Assembly: GCA_017467905.1 (NCBI GenBank)
Contig: JAFUKD010000028.1
Span: 1 to 64,000 of the forward strand
Length of the DNA stretch: 64,000 bases
Origin: Phascolarctobacterium sp.
GTDB lineage: Bacteria > Bacillota > Negativicutes > Acidaminococcales > Acidaminococcaceae
Direction of reading: 5' to 3'
Shown here: positions 41,761 to 51,415 of the stretch, piece after piece
Layout: every line of letters begins with the position of its first letter
Position numbering within the stretch: position 1 is the first letter of the stretch
Notes under the pieces: generated by a model
What the model saw: only the letters and a program-made list of their open reading frames with translations
The model's database searches: none
Told to the model about the DNA's origin: nothing
Made by a program: the position numbers and the translations under genes

Positions 41761-42555
41761 TCAGCGAGTAATAATTTTTGCTTCAACTAATTTATTGAAC
41801 AGCATGTCTACTGCTACATCAACATCTTCTTCGTTGATAATTTCACTGTTGATAACCGGATGTTCCGGAGTGAAGGATTTTTTAACTTGGGTCGGAGAGC
41901 CGGGCAAGCCAACAGTTGCAGGGTCAAGGTTCAAATCTGCAACGGACAGAACAGGAACATTAGCTTTGCGAGCTTTCATTTTGCCTTTGATGCTTGCAAA
42001 ACGCGGTTCTTTTTCAGCCTTGGTAACAGTTACCAGCAAAGGAGCAGCACAAGCTACAGTTTGAATACTGCTTTCGTTTTCGCGTTCAACGATGAATTTG
42101 TCTTCAACATAATCAAGCTTCAATGCACCGGTGATTTGGGGAATGCCAAGATGTTCAGCAATTTCCGGACCAACTTGCGCAGTGTCGCCGTCAACAGCTT
42201 GCTTACCGCAGAGGATAAGGTCGAACTCACCCAAATGCTTAATACCTGCAGACAAAGCAATACTGGTAGCCAAGGTATCAGAACCAGCCAAAGCTCTATC
42301 GCTAATCAGCGCAGCATCATCAGCACCCATAGCGATTGCTTCTTTCAAAACATCAGTAGCCATAGGCAAGCCCATGGAAAGGCAGGTAACCTTTGCTCCA
42401 ACTTTGTCTTTCATCATCAAAGCAACTTCCAATGCATGACGATCAAAAGGATTCATAACGTTTTCTACACCATCACGCACCAGCGTTCTAGTTTCCGGAC
42501 AAAATTTAACCTTTTCAACATCCGGCACTTGTTTGATACAAACTAAGATATTCAT
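41761..42555 (-). CDS. etfB: Electron-transfer flavoprotein beta subunit
   Basis: MNILVCIKQVPDVEKVKF is the EtfB start; NPFDRHALEVAL, CGKQAVDGDTAQVGPEIAEHL and the late SIKGKMKARK segment follow. The DGDTAQVGP loop binds FAD rather than AMP in bifurcating EtfB proteins, so bifurcation is possible. I start at ATG 42555 (AAGGAGG before it); the upstream extension has no features. First gene of the etfB-etfA-orf-pyk-TPR run. Confidence 0.96.
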   Translation of the reverse strand: MNILVCIKQVPDVEKVKFCPETRTLVRDGVENVMNPFDRHALEVALMMKDKVGAKVTCLSMGLPMATDVLKEAIAMGADDAALISDRALAGSDTLATSIALSAGIKHLGEFDLILCGKQAVDGDTAQVGPEIAEHLGIPQITGALKLDYVEDKFIVERENESSIQTVACAAPLLVTVTKAEKEPRFASIKGKMKARKANVPVLSVADLNLDPATVGLPGSPTQVKKSFTPEHPVINSEIINEEDVDVAVDMLFNKLVEAKIITR

Positions 42556-42597
42556 GTGTAGCCTCCTTGTGCTATATAAACAAAATACATTCAGTAT

Positions 42598-42627
42598 ATT
42601 GTAACATTTTTTACGCTTGACTTGCAA
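42598..42627 (-). promoter_or_regulatory. Promoter of etfBA
   Basis: TTGCAA (42622-42627), 18-base spacer, TACAAT (42598-42603). The -35 lies in the palindrome GACTTGCAAGTC (42619-42630), a possible operator and partly the end of dnaE's terminator region. Confidence 0.6.
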
Positions 42628-42648
42628 GTCATTAAGCCACTTTCTAAC

Positions 42649-45600
42649 TTAAATAAAGCAGTCCTTTCCTAAAACTTTCGTGATTTCTTCCTTAAACTTT
42701 GCTTTGGTGGAATCAACCCAAAAGCTTTTATCCGTCTTGACAACTTTCTTGGAACCCAGAAGGTGCAGGTACACCTCGTCGTTACCACTATAGCTTTCAA
42801 AAATACGCTTGAGCTCCTTTTGTACCAAGGCGTTTTCCAAATAGGCAGGTATTGCCAAATGCACTTCGGTAATCTGGTTGGGCAGCTTACGAATATTGCT
42901 GGCAATAATTTTTGTCTCCCGCTCATCCGTGTTAAAGCGACCTTCCACATAAATAATATTGTCTTGGAAAATCTCCTTCACGTTCATACGGAAGCTCTTG
43001 GGAAAAACAATAACCTCTATCCTGCCGGTGTGGTCTTCCAAGGTAAGCAGCGCCATGCTTTCTCCCTGCCTTGTGTTCCTGATGGAACAACTGGTGATGA
43101 TGCCTGCTATGGTTATGTACTGACCATCCACCACGGCATCTTCATCCTGTAATGTATAAATGGGAGTAAACTTTTTCAAAACATCCCGATAATTATCCAG
43201 GGGGTGACCAGTTACGAAAAAGCCTATCAGCTCCTTCTCGTTCTGCAGGATATAATCCTGAGGCATCTCGTCCATTTGGGGCAGAGCAATCTCGTTGACC
43301 TCGCTAAAGCTGTTTTCGTCACTAAACAATCCAATCTGACCACTGGCATTATCCCTTTGATAAGCAGCGCCCAATTCTACAGCCTTGTCCAAAATCGCCA
43401 TCATCTGGGAACGCTTTACTCCGAAGGAGTCCATGGCTCCACACTTAATCAAATTTTCTACTACCCGCTTATTTACCAGGCGTGTATTTACGCGACGACA
43501 GAAATCTACCAGGCTAACAAATTCCCCATCAGCCTTACGAGTTTCAATGATGGTGCTAACGGCAGCTTCGCCAACGTTCTTAATGCCGGCTAACCCAAAG
43601 CGGACGGAACCATCCTTCATAACGGTAAAGGTAGAACCACTTTCGTTAACATCCGGCGGCAAAATCTTGATACCGGAATTGCGGCACTTGGATATGTACC
43701 AGCTAATCTTATCAGCATCCGTAATAACGCTGTCCAAGAAGGCAGCCATGTACTGCGCAGGCCAATTAGCCTTTAAGTAAGCAGTCTGGTACGCAACCAG
43801 AGCGTAGGCTACGGAATGGGACTTGTTAAAGCCATAACCTGCAAAGTGTTGCAGGAGGGAGAAAATCTCATTACTAAGCCTTTCGGGAATATCATGCAGC
43901 TCCTTGGCGCCTTTAATGAAGCCTTCCCGCATGGAGTCCAGCTCCTTCGCCTTCTTCTTACCCATGGCGCGACGCAATATATCTGCCTGACCAAGACTGA
44001 AGCCAGCCAACGCAGAGGTGATTTGCATAACCTGCTCCTGATACAGAATTACACCATAGGTATCCTTGAGGATGGGTTCCATTAAGGGGTGCAGTATCTT
44101 GGCGGTGCGATGTCCGTGCCTGCCTGCGATAAAGTCTTCTGCCATGCCGGTACCCAAAGGTCCGGGACGGTAGAGAGCAACAAGGGGAATTAAATCCTCG
44201 AAGCTTTCCGGCGCCAAATCTACTACTAATTTAGTAATACCCTTAGATTCCAGCTGGAACACCCCGTAGGTATCGCCGGCACGCAGCATGCTACAGGTTT
44301 TTGCATCATCCAGGGGAATGTTATCTATATCAACTACTTCGCCAGTTGTTTCTTCTATATTACGAATAGCATCACCGATGACGGTCAAGGTACGCAAGCC
44401 CAGGAAGTCCATCTTCAAAAGTCCTAAGCCTTCAAGCTTATCCTTATCATACTGGGTGATGACGGAGCCTTCCGCGCCTAACTGCAGGGGAACGTAATCC
44501 TTTAGGTCTGCCGGGGCGATGATTACACCGGCAGCGTGAGTACCTACATTACGTGGCATACCCTCCACACTTTTGGCAAGGTCTATAAGGCGACGCACCT
44601 CCGGGTCGGTTTCGTACAAGCCACGCAAATCATTGCTGACACGCAGCGCTTTATCTAAAGTGATTCCTAATTCCTTGGGAATCATCTTGGCAACCTTGTC
44701 ACCGGTGCTATAGCTTAGCCCCAGTGCCCTGCTAACGTCACGCACTGCTGCCCTTGCCTGCAGGGTTCCATAGGTAATTATCTGCGCCACGCGGTCCTGC
44801 CCGTAGCGTCGGACAACGTAATCTAAAACCTTATCCCTCTTTACATAGCAAAAATCCGTATCAATATCGGGCATGCTTACACGTTCCGGGTTCAGGAAAC
44901 GTTCAAAGAGTAAATTATAACGTAAGGGGTCAATATTGGTAATGCCCAAAAGATAGGCAACAATGCTGCCTGCGGCACTACCACGACCTGGGCCAACTAA
45001 AATTTCGTGTTCACGACAGTATTTAATAAAATCCCATACAATCAAAAAGTAACAGGCATAACCCATCTGGTTAATGATTTGCAGCTCAAAATCCAGCCTT
45101 TGGTTTACCACTGCATCAGCATTGGGATATTTTTTCTCTAAGCTTTCTAAACATAAATGGTGCAGGTAGCTTGCAGCATCGAAGCCTTCCGGCACACCAA
45201 ACTCCGGTAAAAGCAGATGTCCAAACTCCAGCTCTACATTACAGCGCTCCGCAATGATTTGCGTATTGGTAAGAGCCTCCGGACAATCAGGAAACTTCTC
45301 TGCCATTTCCTCGTAGCTTTTCAAATAGAACTGGTCATTAGGAAAACGCATACGGTTGGGCTCGTCCACAGTGCTGGTAGTTTGAATACACAGCAGCACA
45401 TCCTGAGCCTCTGCATCCTGACGGCGCACGTAATGCAGGTCATTAGTAGCAACTAATTTTAAATCATATTCCTGCGCCAGCTTGCGCAAGGCTCTGTTAA
45501 CCTTATGCTCCTCATTTAAATCATGGTTTTGTACTTCCAGAAAGTAGTTGTCCCTGCCAAAAATTTCCAAGTGCTCCTCAATGCAGCGACGCGCTCCATC

Positions 45601-46050
45601 CATATTATCCTGTTGAATAAGTACGGGAAGCTCTCCGGCAATGCAGGCACTAAGGCAAATAATACCCTTGCTATGGGCACGCAGAATATCCTTGTCCACA
45701 CGGGGCTTGTAGTAGAATCCTTCCAGCTGTGCCAAGGAAACTATCTTCATTAAATTATGGTAGCCTTCCATGTTTTCTGCCAACAGTATTAAATGGAAGA
45801 GACCTCGGTTGTTGCGCTCTAAGTGAGAGCCACTGGTAACGTAAACCTCGCAGCCCAAAATAGGCTTGATTCCCTGTTTCTTACATTCCTCGTAAAAATC
45901 AACAGCACCATACATTACACCGTGGTCAGTAATGGCAAGGCTTTTCATACCTAACGTCTTGGCGTAGCTAACAAGGTCCGGAATCTTAGATGCTCCGTCT
46001 AAAAGGCTATATTGAGTATGTACATGTAAATGAGTAAAGTTAGAAGTCAT
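42649..46050 (-). CDS. dnaE: DNA polymerase III alpha subunit (DnaE)
   Basis: 1133 residues. PHP domain at the N-terminus (HLHVHTQYSLLDGASKI), the palm with GPGRGSAAGSIVAYLLG and the catalytic Asp pair in MPDIDTDF, finger segment IPKELGIT, helix-hairpin-helix region (YGFNKSHSVAYALVAYQTAY), and a C-terminal OB fold (ITIAGIITSCSIRNTRQGE). This is the DnaE1/DnaE3-like form, without the exonuclease domain of PolC. Whether it is the main replicase or partners PolC cannot be judged here. 61 bases separate it from the upstream symporter gene, filled by a repeat. Confidence 0.97.
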   Translation of the reverse strand: MTSNFTHLHVHTQYSLLDGASKIPDLVSYAKTLGMKSLAITDHGVMYGAVDFYEECKKQGIKPILGCEVYVTSGSHLERNNRGLFHLILLAENMEGYHNLMKIVSLAQLEGFYYKPRVDKDILRAHSKGIICLSACIAGELPVLIQQDNMDGARRCIEEHLEIFGRDNYFLEVQNHDLNEEHKVNRALRKLAQEYDLKLVATNDLHYVRRQDAEAQDVLLCIQTTSTVDEPNRMRFPNDQFYLKSYEEMAEKFPDCPEALTNTQIIAERCNVELEFGHLLLPEFGVPEGFDAASYLHHLCLESLEKKYPNADAVVNQRLDFELQIINQMGYACYFLIVWDFIKYCREHEILVGPGRGSAAGSIVAYLLGITNIDPLRYNLLFERFLNPERVSMPDIDTDFCYVKRDKVLDYVVRRYGQDRVAQIITYGTLQARAAVRDVSRALGLSYSTGDKVAKMIPKELGITLDKALRVSNDLRGLYETDPEVRRLIDLAKSVEGMPRNVGTHAAGVIIAPADLKDYVPLQLGAEGSVITQYDKDKLEGLGLLKMDFLGLRTLTVIGDAIRNIEETTGEVVDIDNIPLDDAKTCSMLRAGDTYGVFQLESKGITKLVVDLAPESFEDLIPLVALYRPGPLGTGMAEDFIAGRHGHRTAKILHPLMEPILKDTYGVILYQEQVMQITSALAGFSLGQADILRRAMGKKKAKELDSMREGFIKGAKELHDIPERLSNEIFSLLQHFAGYGFNKSHSVAYALVAYQTAYLKANWPAQYMAAFLDSVITDADKISWYISKCRNSGIKILPPDVNESGSTFTVMKDGSVRFGLAGIKNVGEAAVSTIIETRKADGEFVSLVDFCRRVNTRLVNKRVVENLIKCGAMDSFGVKRSQMMAILDKAVELGAAYQRDNASGQIGLFSDENSFSEVNEIALPQMDEMPQDYILQNEKELIGFFVTGHPLDNYRDVLKKFTPIYTLQDEDAVVDGQYITIAGIITSCSIRNTRQGESMALLTLEDHTGRIEVIVFPKSFRMNVKEIFQDNIIYVEGRFNTDERETKIIASNIRKLPNQITEVHLAIPAYLENALVQKELKRIFESYSGNDEVYLHLLGSKKVVKTDKSFWVDSTKAKFKEEITKVLGKDCFI

Positions 46051-46063
46051 ATAATCCTCTAAA

Positions 46064-46104
46064 CCCCTCAGTCACCTTCGGTGACAGCTCCCCTTTCAGG
46101 GGCG
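46064..46104 (+). repeat. Double-hairpin intergenic repeat, copy 2
   Basis: GTCAC-cttcg-GTGAC (46071-46085) and CCCC-tttca-GGGG (46090-46102), the same layout as at 1737-1780. It fills the gap between the symporter and dnaE. Confidence 0.7.
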
Positions 46105-46111
46105 CCAAGGG

Positions 46112-47488
46112 TTATTTCTTATTATTTACAAATAATCCTGGAAGCAGGAACAATAAATTGCACGCCAACGCCGGGAACAAGCCGTTAATATTCCAAGGCG
46201 CCACATACTTCCACAGGCAGGCAACAGCAATGCCGCCAATAATCGCCATCACGCCAAGCTTGCGCTGCACCCTACCAGGAAAGAACACGGCAAAGGTCAG
46301 AGGCAGGAAGATACCGCTGCCACGCAACGCCATGGAAAGGTAGTTCCATTCTAAAACAGAGCTATCTAAATGGAAGAAAACAAACACTATAGCGCAAATC
46401 GTTACCAAAAGAACGCTAATGCGGCTTGCCCACAACAGATTGACGGAGCTTGCACCCTTCCATAAATTTTTAATCAGGTCACGAGAAATCATAGTGCCAA
46501 CGCCTAAAGCCAAGCCTGACAAAGACCCCATGGCAGAAATCAAAATTGCGCCCAAGCCAATGCCGCCCAGCCAGTCAGGCAGGTAAGTTACAAGATACAG
46601 GGGAAGTGCATCAATGGAGTTAATCTCCGGATGCTGCACACTCATAAACATACCAATCATTACAGAGGGCAAGCCTACGGGGATCACCACAAGCGCCGCG
46701 GCAATACAGCCGGCAGCCGCAGTCTTGCTATCCTTGGCGCTAAAGATGGACTGCACATAAGTCTGGGTAGAGATTACGCCCACAATCATAGAAGCCAGAC
46801 TGAACAAGCCATCCTCTACTCCACGTCCGAAAAGGCTGAACCAAGGCTGAGCAGGGAAAGCAGCCTGCAAGCCCTGCCATTGCCCCATCTCCAAATAACT
46901 AAGGATACCGCCTACGAAGATGGTAGCAAAAATCAAAATTATCTTTAGCAAGCCAGCCATCCCTGCCCCGCTAATGCCGCCAAAGAACACAATGGCAATG
47001 GTCAAAAGCAGAACAATGACGCCGCTGGCTTCAATACTTACATTAAAAAGACCGGACACCAAACTTAACGCAGTCAAGGTGCTGGCAACAATGCTAAAGA
47101 AAATACCTGCCGAAGCAGAGATGCTGGTGAAAGGCCCCGCCACCTTACCGTAGTTACCAACCAAAAATTCGCTTACCGTAGTAAGCCCACTGCGGCGCAA
47201 GGGTACTGCATAAAAGATTGCCATAATAATTAGAGCAATACCGCTGCCCAAGGTAAACCACCAGGCAGTCAAGCCTAGCTTGTACCCCAGCTGAGCAGTG
47301 CCAACAGTGGCAGCACCGCCTACAATAGTACCAATTATACTTCCGGCAACAATGCCAATGCCCGCACTACGCCCGCCAACATTGTAGTCGTCAGCAGACT
47401 TTATCTTACGGGCAGCAATGATTCCCGGTAGAATAGTTACCGCTAAAGTCAAGACCAAACTTAAAACATGTATAAAAGATAGTTCCAT
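46112..47488 (-). CDS. Sodium:solute symporter family protein
   Basis: 458 residues, about 13 membrane helices. DDYNVGGRSAGIGIVAGSI is typical of SSS carriers (PutP/PanF), with GGAATVGTAQLGYKLGLTAWW, FGGISGAGMAGLLK and LISAMGSLSGLALGVGTMISRD following. Substrate not evident; proline, pantothenate and carboxylates are all in the family. Divergent from the hydrogenase operon. A TATAAT-like -10 at about 47520 precedes it. Confidence 0.9.
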   Translation of the reverse strand: MELSFIHVLSLVLTLAVTILPGIIAARKIKSADDYNVGGRSAGIGIVAGSIIGTIVGGAATVGTAQLGYKLGLTAWWFTLGSGIALIIMAIFYAVPLRRSGLTTVSEFLVGNYGKVAGPFTSISASAGIFFSIVASTLTALSLVSGLFNVSIEASGVIVLLLTIAIVFFGGISGAGMAGLLKIILIFATIFVGGILSYLEMGQWQGLQAAFPAQPWFSLFGRGVEDGLFSLASMIVGVISTQTYVQSIFSAKDSKTAAAGCIAAALVVIPVGLPSVMIGMFMSVQHPEINSIDALPLYLVTYLPDWLGGIGLGAILISAMGSLSGLALGVGTMISRDLIKNLWKGASSVNLLWASRISVLLVTICAIVFVFFHLDSSVLEWNYLSMALRGSGIFLPLTFAVFFPGRVQRKLGVMAIIGGIAVACLWKYVAPWNINGLFPALACNLLFLLPGLFVNNKK

Positions 47489-47637
47489 CCAAATTCACCA
47501 GCTTCAAAAAATTTCTTCATTATAAGTATACCACATCATTTTCAAAAGAGTGGCACTAAAAATTGCACAGGCATCTTCTTTTTGCCAAGCCTTTAATCTG
47601 CCACTTAAAAGCGTTTCAAGCGTAACACTTTTTCCGT

Positions 47638-47667
47638 TTGCCAAAGTGAATGAAAGTGGGGTATAAT
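47638..47667 (+). promoter_or_regulatory. Promoter of the hydrogenase operon
   Basis: TTGCCA (47638-47643), 18-base spacer, TATAAT (47662-47667). AGTAT-taggc-ATACT (47680-47694) lies just after the expected start point and may be an operator. Confidence 0.65.
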
Positions 47668-47743
47668 TAGTATTACGCCAGTATTAGGCATACTATACCT
47701 TGTGTCCACAACTTTATTCTGATAAATATTTTGGAGGAGAAAT

Positions 47744-49594
47744 ATGAGTCGTTTAAAAATCGAAACACCTGACCAAGCGCAACTGACCGTTGAACGTCTT
47801 TACAAAGACCTTGAACGTCATATCATCGCCAGCCCTCCGGGACTGTGCCCCGTTGATTTGCAGTTGTCCTTCTTGAAGGTTTGCCACGCGCAAACCTGCG
47901 GTAAGTGTACCCCCTGTCGCGTTGGCTTAGGTCAATTACAAAAATTACTGGAAAGCATCTTAGACGGCAAAGCTTCCATGAAAACCTTGGAACTCATTGA
48001 ATCCACAGCTAAAAACATCATGGACTCTGCAGACTGCGCCATTGGCTACGAAGCAGCCCATATGGTTCTGGCAGGCATGGAAGGCTTCAAAGATGACTAC
48101 ATCCACCACATCAAAACCAGTAAATGCAATAGCCGCATCCACAATTCCATTCCCTGCGTTGCCCTGTGCCCTGCGCAGGTTGATATTCCCGGTTACATTG
48201 CCCTCGTTGGCGAAGGCCGTTACGCTGATGCAGTAAAGCTCATCCGCAAAGACAATCCCTTCCCCACAGCTTGCGCCCTTATTTGCGAGCACCCCTGCGA
48301 AGCGCGTTGCCGTCGTAACATGATTGATGCAGCCATTAACATTCGCGGCTTGAAACGTATGGCAGTGGATAACGCTCCTGCAAACACTGTTCCCGTTCCG
48401 GAAAAGGCAGAAGCTACCGGCAAACGCATTGCCATTATCGGCGGTGGTCCCAGTGGTTTATCCGCAGCTTACTATTTAGAGCTGATGGGTCATCACGCTG
48501 TAGTATTTGAATCTAAAAGCAGACTGGGCGGCATGCTCCGCTATGGCATTCCCAGCTACCGCTTCCCCCGCGAAAGACTGGACCAAGATATTGAAGCCAT
48601 CCTTTCCACCGGCGTTGAAGTGCATTTAAACAGCAAGATTGGCAATGGCGAAGGCGAAATTCCCTTCGACAAGCTGCGCGAGGAATACGATGCAGTTTAT
48701 ATTGCCATTGGCGCTCACGAAGACAAAAAGGTTGGCATTGAAGGCGAAGATTCCAAAGGCGTAATCTCCGCTGTAGAAATGCTCCGCTCCATTGGCGAAG
48801 ACCAAATGCCTGACTTTAAAGATAAAAATGTTGTAGTTATCGGTGGCGGTAACGTTGCCATGGACTGCACCCGCAGCTCCATCCGTTTAGGCGCTAAGAA
48901 GGTAACCATCGCTTACCGCCGTCGCCAAGATGACATGACCGCTCTTCCCGAAGAAATAGAAGGTGCTATTGCCGAAGGTGCAGAGCTGTACGAACTGAAA
49001 GCTCCTCATAAGATTGAAGCTGACGAAAACGGCAGCGTAACCGCGCTGTGGGCAGAACCGCAAATCATCGGCCCCATTGATGCTTGGGGACGTGCTCGCC
49101 CCATCCGCGCAGACCTTCCTTTGGAGCGCATCCCCTGCGACGTAATTGTTGTAGCAATCGGTCAAGGCGTAGAGCTGCGCCCCTTCGAAGAAGCAGGCGT
49201 AAAAGTTAAACGCGGCAGCATTGCAGCTTTAGAAACCGGCGAGCTTGCAGATAGCAGTGGTGTCTTTGCCGGCGGCGACTGCGTAACCGGTCCTGCAACT
49301 GTAATCCGCGCTATCGCAGCAGGTAAGGTTGCAGCAGCAAATATTGACGACTACCTTGGCTTCGACCATGTAATCTCCTGTGATGTAGAAATTCCCCCTG
49401 TGGAATTGGCAGATAAAGAACCCTGCGGACGTATTCAGATGAAGGAAAAGGAAGCAGGCGAACGTAAAACTAATTTTGAAGAATTTGAATGTGGCATGAC
49501 AGTGCAAGAAGCCTGCCAAGAAGCAGGACGTTGCCTGCGCTGTGACAAATTCGGTTTAAGCTCTTTGAAAGGAGGCCGTACTTTCACATGGTAA
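47744..49594 (+). CDS. NuoF-tail/GltD-like NAD(P)H oxidoreductase, partner of [FeFe]-hydrogenase
   Basis: Residues about 30-110 match the C-terminal 4Fe-4S domain of NuoF/HydB (CGKCTPCRVG, later DCAIG) without the FMN/NADH domain. From about 125 the chain is GltD-like: two Cys clusters (CVALCPAQ, CALICEHPCEARC), FAD fold (IAIIGGGPSGLSAAYYLE), NAD(P) fold (VVVIGGGNVAMDCTRS with YRRRQDDM, which favours NADPH) and GGDCVTGPATVIRAI. A final CLRCDKFG may hold another cluster. It probably links NAD(P)H to the hydrogenase encoded next (seven-base overlap). HydDB-type classification places such glutamate-synthase-linked enzymes in a little-studied [FeFe] group A2, as I recall. Confidence 0.9.
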   Translation: MSRLKIETPDQAQLTVERLYKDLERHIIASPPGLCPVDLQLSFLKVCHAQTCGKCTPCRVGLGQLQKLLESILDGKASMKTLELIESTAKNIMDSADCAIGYEAAHMVLAGMEGFKDDYIHHIKTSKCNSRIHNSIPCVALCPAQVDIPGYIALVGEGRYADAVKLIRKDNPFPTACALICEHPCEARCRRNMIDAAINIRGLKRMAVDNAPANTVPVPEKAEATGKRIAIIGGGPSGLSAAYYLELMGHHAVVFESKSRLGGMLRYGIPSYRFPRERLDQDIEAILSTGVEVHLNSKIGNGEGEIPFDKLREEYDAVYIAIGAHEDKKVGIEGEDSKGVISAVEMLRSIGEDQMPDFKDKNVVVIGGGNVAMDCTRSSIRLGAKKVTIAYRRRQDDMTALPEEIEGAIAEGAELYELKAPHKIEADENGSVTALWAEPQIIGPIDAWGRARPIRADLPLERIPCDVIVVAIGQGVELRPFEEAGVKVKRGSIAALETGELADSSGVFAGGDCVTGPATVIRAIAAGKVAAANIDDYLGFDHVISCDVEIPPVELADKEPCGRIQMKEKEAGERKTNFEEFECGMTVQEACQEAGRCLRCDKFGLSSLKGGRTFTW

Positions 49595-51315
49595 ACTTAA
49601 CTATTGATGGTAAAAAAGTAACTGCCCCCAAGGGAGCAACCATTATGCAGGCAGCTGATGCTGTTGGCATCCGCATCCCCCGCCTGTGCTATTTGGAAGG
49701 CATCAACGAAATTAGTGCCTGCAAAGTTTGCGTTGTAGAAGTGCAGGGCAAGCCCAAGCTGGTAACTGCCTGCAGCACTCCTGTGCAAGAAGGCATTGTT
49801 GTTTACACCAACTCTCCTAAAGTACGAGCGGTGCGTCGCACCAATGTGGAGCTGATTCTTTCCCAACACGATTGCCTGTGCGCAACCTGTATCCGTAGCG
49901 GCAACTGCTCCTTGCAAACCTTGGCTAACGACTTGGGTATCTTTGAGCTCCCCTACGAAAAAGACATTGTAGATATTCCCTGGGATAAAGATTTCCCCTT
50001 GATTAGAGATTCCAAAAAATGCATCAAGTGCATGCGCTGCATCCAAATTTGTGACAAGGTACAAGGCTTGAACATCTGGGACTTGGTAAACACCGGTGGA
50101 CGTACTACTGTAGATGTTGCCCAAAAATTCCCCAATATTGCCCAATCCGATTGCAGCCTGTGCGGACAGTGCATTACCCATTGCCCCGTTGGTGCTCTTA
50201 AAGAGCGTAACGACGTTCCGAAAATCTTTGAAGTGCTGGCAAATCCTGACAAAGTAACCGTAGTACAGGTTGCTCCCGCAGTGCGTACTGCCTGGGGCGA
50301 AGCCCTTGGCTTGCCTAAGGAGCAATTCACCGAAGGCATGATGGTAGCTGCCCTTAAACAAATTGGCTTCGATTACGTTTTCGATACCAGCTTTGCCGCA
50401 GACGTTACCATTATGGAAGAAGGCAGTGAACTCTTGGAACGCTTGGCAGAAGCAGATAAACATCCTTGGCCCATGTTCACCTCCTGCTGCCCCGGCTGGG
50501 TAAGCTATGTTAGCAAAAAATATCCTGCCTTCCTGCCCAATCTTTCCAGCACCAAATCCCCCCAACAAATCTTTGGTGCTTTGACTAAAACCTACTTCGC
50601 TCAACAAAAAGGCATTGATGCTAAAGATATTTGCTCCATCTCCATTATGCCCTGCGTATCTAAAAAGCGCGAGGCTGCACTGTTCTCCATGCGTAGCAGT
50701 GGCGTACCCGACGTTGACATTGTCCTCACCACTCGCGAGCTGGCTCGCCTGATTAAGGCAGAACATATCAACATCGCCACCCTCGAATCCATGGAATTTG
50801 ATAGTCCCTTGGGTAGCAGCACCGGCGCCGCAGTAATCTTTGGTGCTACCGGTGGCGTTATGGAAGCTGCGCTTCGTACGGCTTACGCTGTTGTGGAAGG
50901 CAAGGAAGCTCCGCTCAACGCCTTTGTAGATGTGCGTGGCGATGCTGAACGCAGAGAAGCAAACTTCCAACTGGGCGACAGAGTTGTACGTACCTGCACC
51001 GTTAGCGGTTTGGGCAATGCAGGCAGATTGATGGATGACATCAAGGCAGGCAAAGTAGCTTATGACTTCGTGGAAGTTATGGCGTGCCCCGGCGGTTGTG
51101 TTGGTGGCGGCGGCCAACCCATCCATGATGGACAAGAGCTTGCTTGCAGCCGCGGTGCGAAGCTGTACGACCTGGATGAAAAACGTACCCTGCGCCAATC
51201 CCACAATAATCCTGACGTGCAGGAAGTTTATACTAACTTCTTGGAAAACCCCCTCAGCCACTTGGCAGAAGAACTGCTCCACTCCAACCACGTCAAAGAA
51301 AAGAATTATAAATAA
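49588..51315 (+). CDS. hydA: [FeFe]-hydrogenase catalytic subunit
   Basis: 575 residues. N-terminal 2Fe-2S domain (CYLEGINEISACKVC), His-ligated 4Fe-4S segment (HDCLCATCIRSGNC), two 4Fe-4S motifs (CIKCMRCIQIC and CSLCGQCITHCP), then the H-cluster motifs: TSCCPGW (about residue 297), MPCVSKKREA (about 354) and CPGGCVGGGGQP (about 498). All ligating cysteines are present. Translationally coupled to the flavoprotein gene. The pair likely makes or consumes H2 with NAD(P)H and possibly ferredoxin. Maturases HydEFG are not in this window. Confidence 0.97.
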   Translation: MVNLTIDGKKVTAPKGATIMQAADAVGIRIPRLCYLEGINEISACKVCVVEVQGKPKLVTACSTPVQEGIVVYTNSPKVRAVRRTNVELILSQHDCLCATCIRSGNCSLQTLANDLGIFELPYEKDIVDIPWDKDFPLIRDSKKCIKCMRCIQICDKVQGLNIWDLVNTGGRTTVDVAQKFPNIAQSDCSLCGQCITHCPVGALKERNDVPKIFEVLANPDKVTVVQVAPAVRTAWGEALGLPKEQFTEGMMVAALKQIGFDYVFDTSFAADVTIMEEGSELLERLAEADKHPWPMFTSCCPGWVSYVSKKYPAFLPNLSSTKSPQQIFGALTKTYFAQQKGIDAKDICSISIMPCVSKKREAALFSMRSSGVPDVDIVLTTRELARLIKAEHINIATLESMEFDSPLGSSTGAAVIFGATGGVMEAALRTAYAVVEGKEAPLNAFVDVRGDAERREANFQLGDRVVRTCTVSGLGNAGRLMDDIKAGKVAYDFVEVMACPGGCVGGGGQPIHDGQELACSRGAKLYDLDEKRTLRQSHNNPDVQEVYTNFLENPLSHLAEELLHSNHVKEKNYK

Positions 51316-51324
51316 TCCTAATAA

Positions 51325-51364
51325 CTAACCCCCTCGTGCAAATAGTACGAGGGGGTTAGTGTTT
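51325..51364 (+). terminator. Terminator of the hydrogenase operon
   Basis: Perfect stem CTAACCCCCTCGT/ACGAGGGGGTTAG (51325-51359); the T tract after it is short. Confidence 0.75.
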
Positions 51365-51415
51365 ATGAGCGGAAGTTGCTACATTAAATAGTAATATGCA
51401 TAAAAATTTTATTAC

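Noticed and set aside
49597-51291. 564-codon minus-strand frame opposite hydA
   Set aside because: Shadow of hydA, whose iron-sulfur and H-cluster motifs are all intact on the plus strand.
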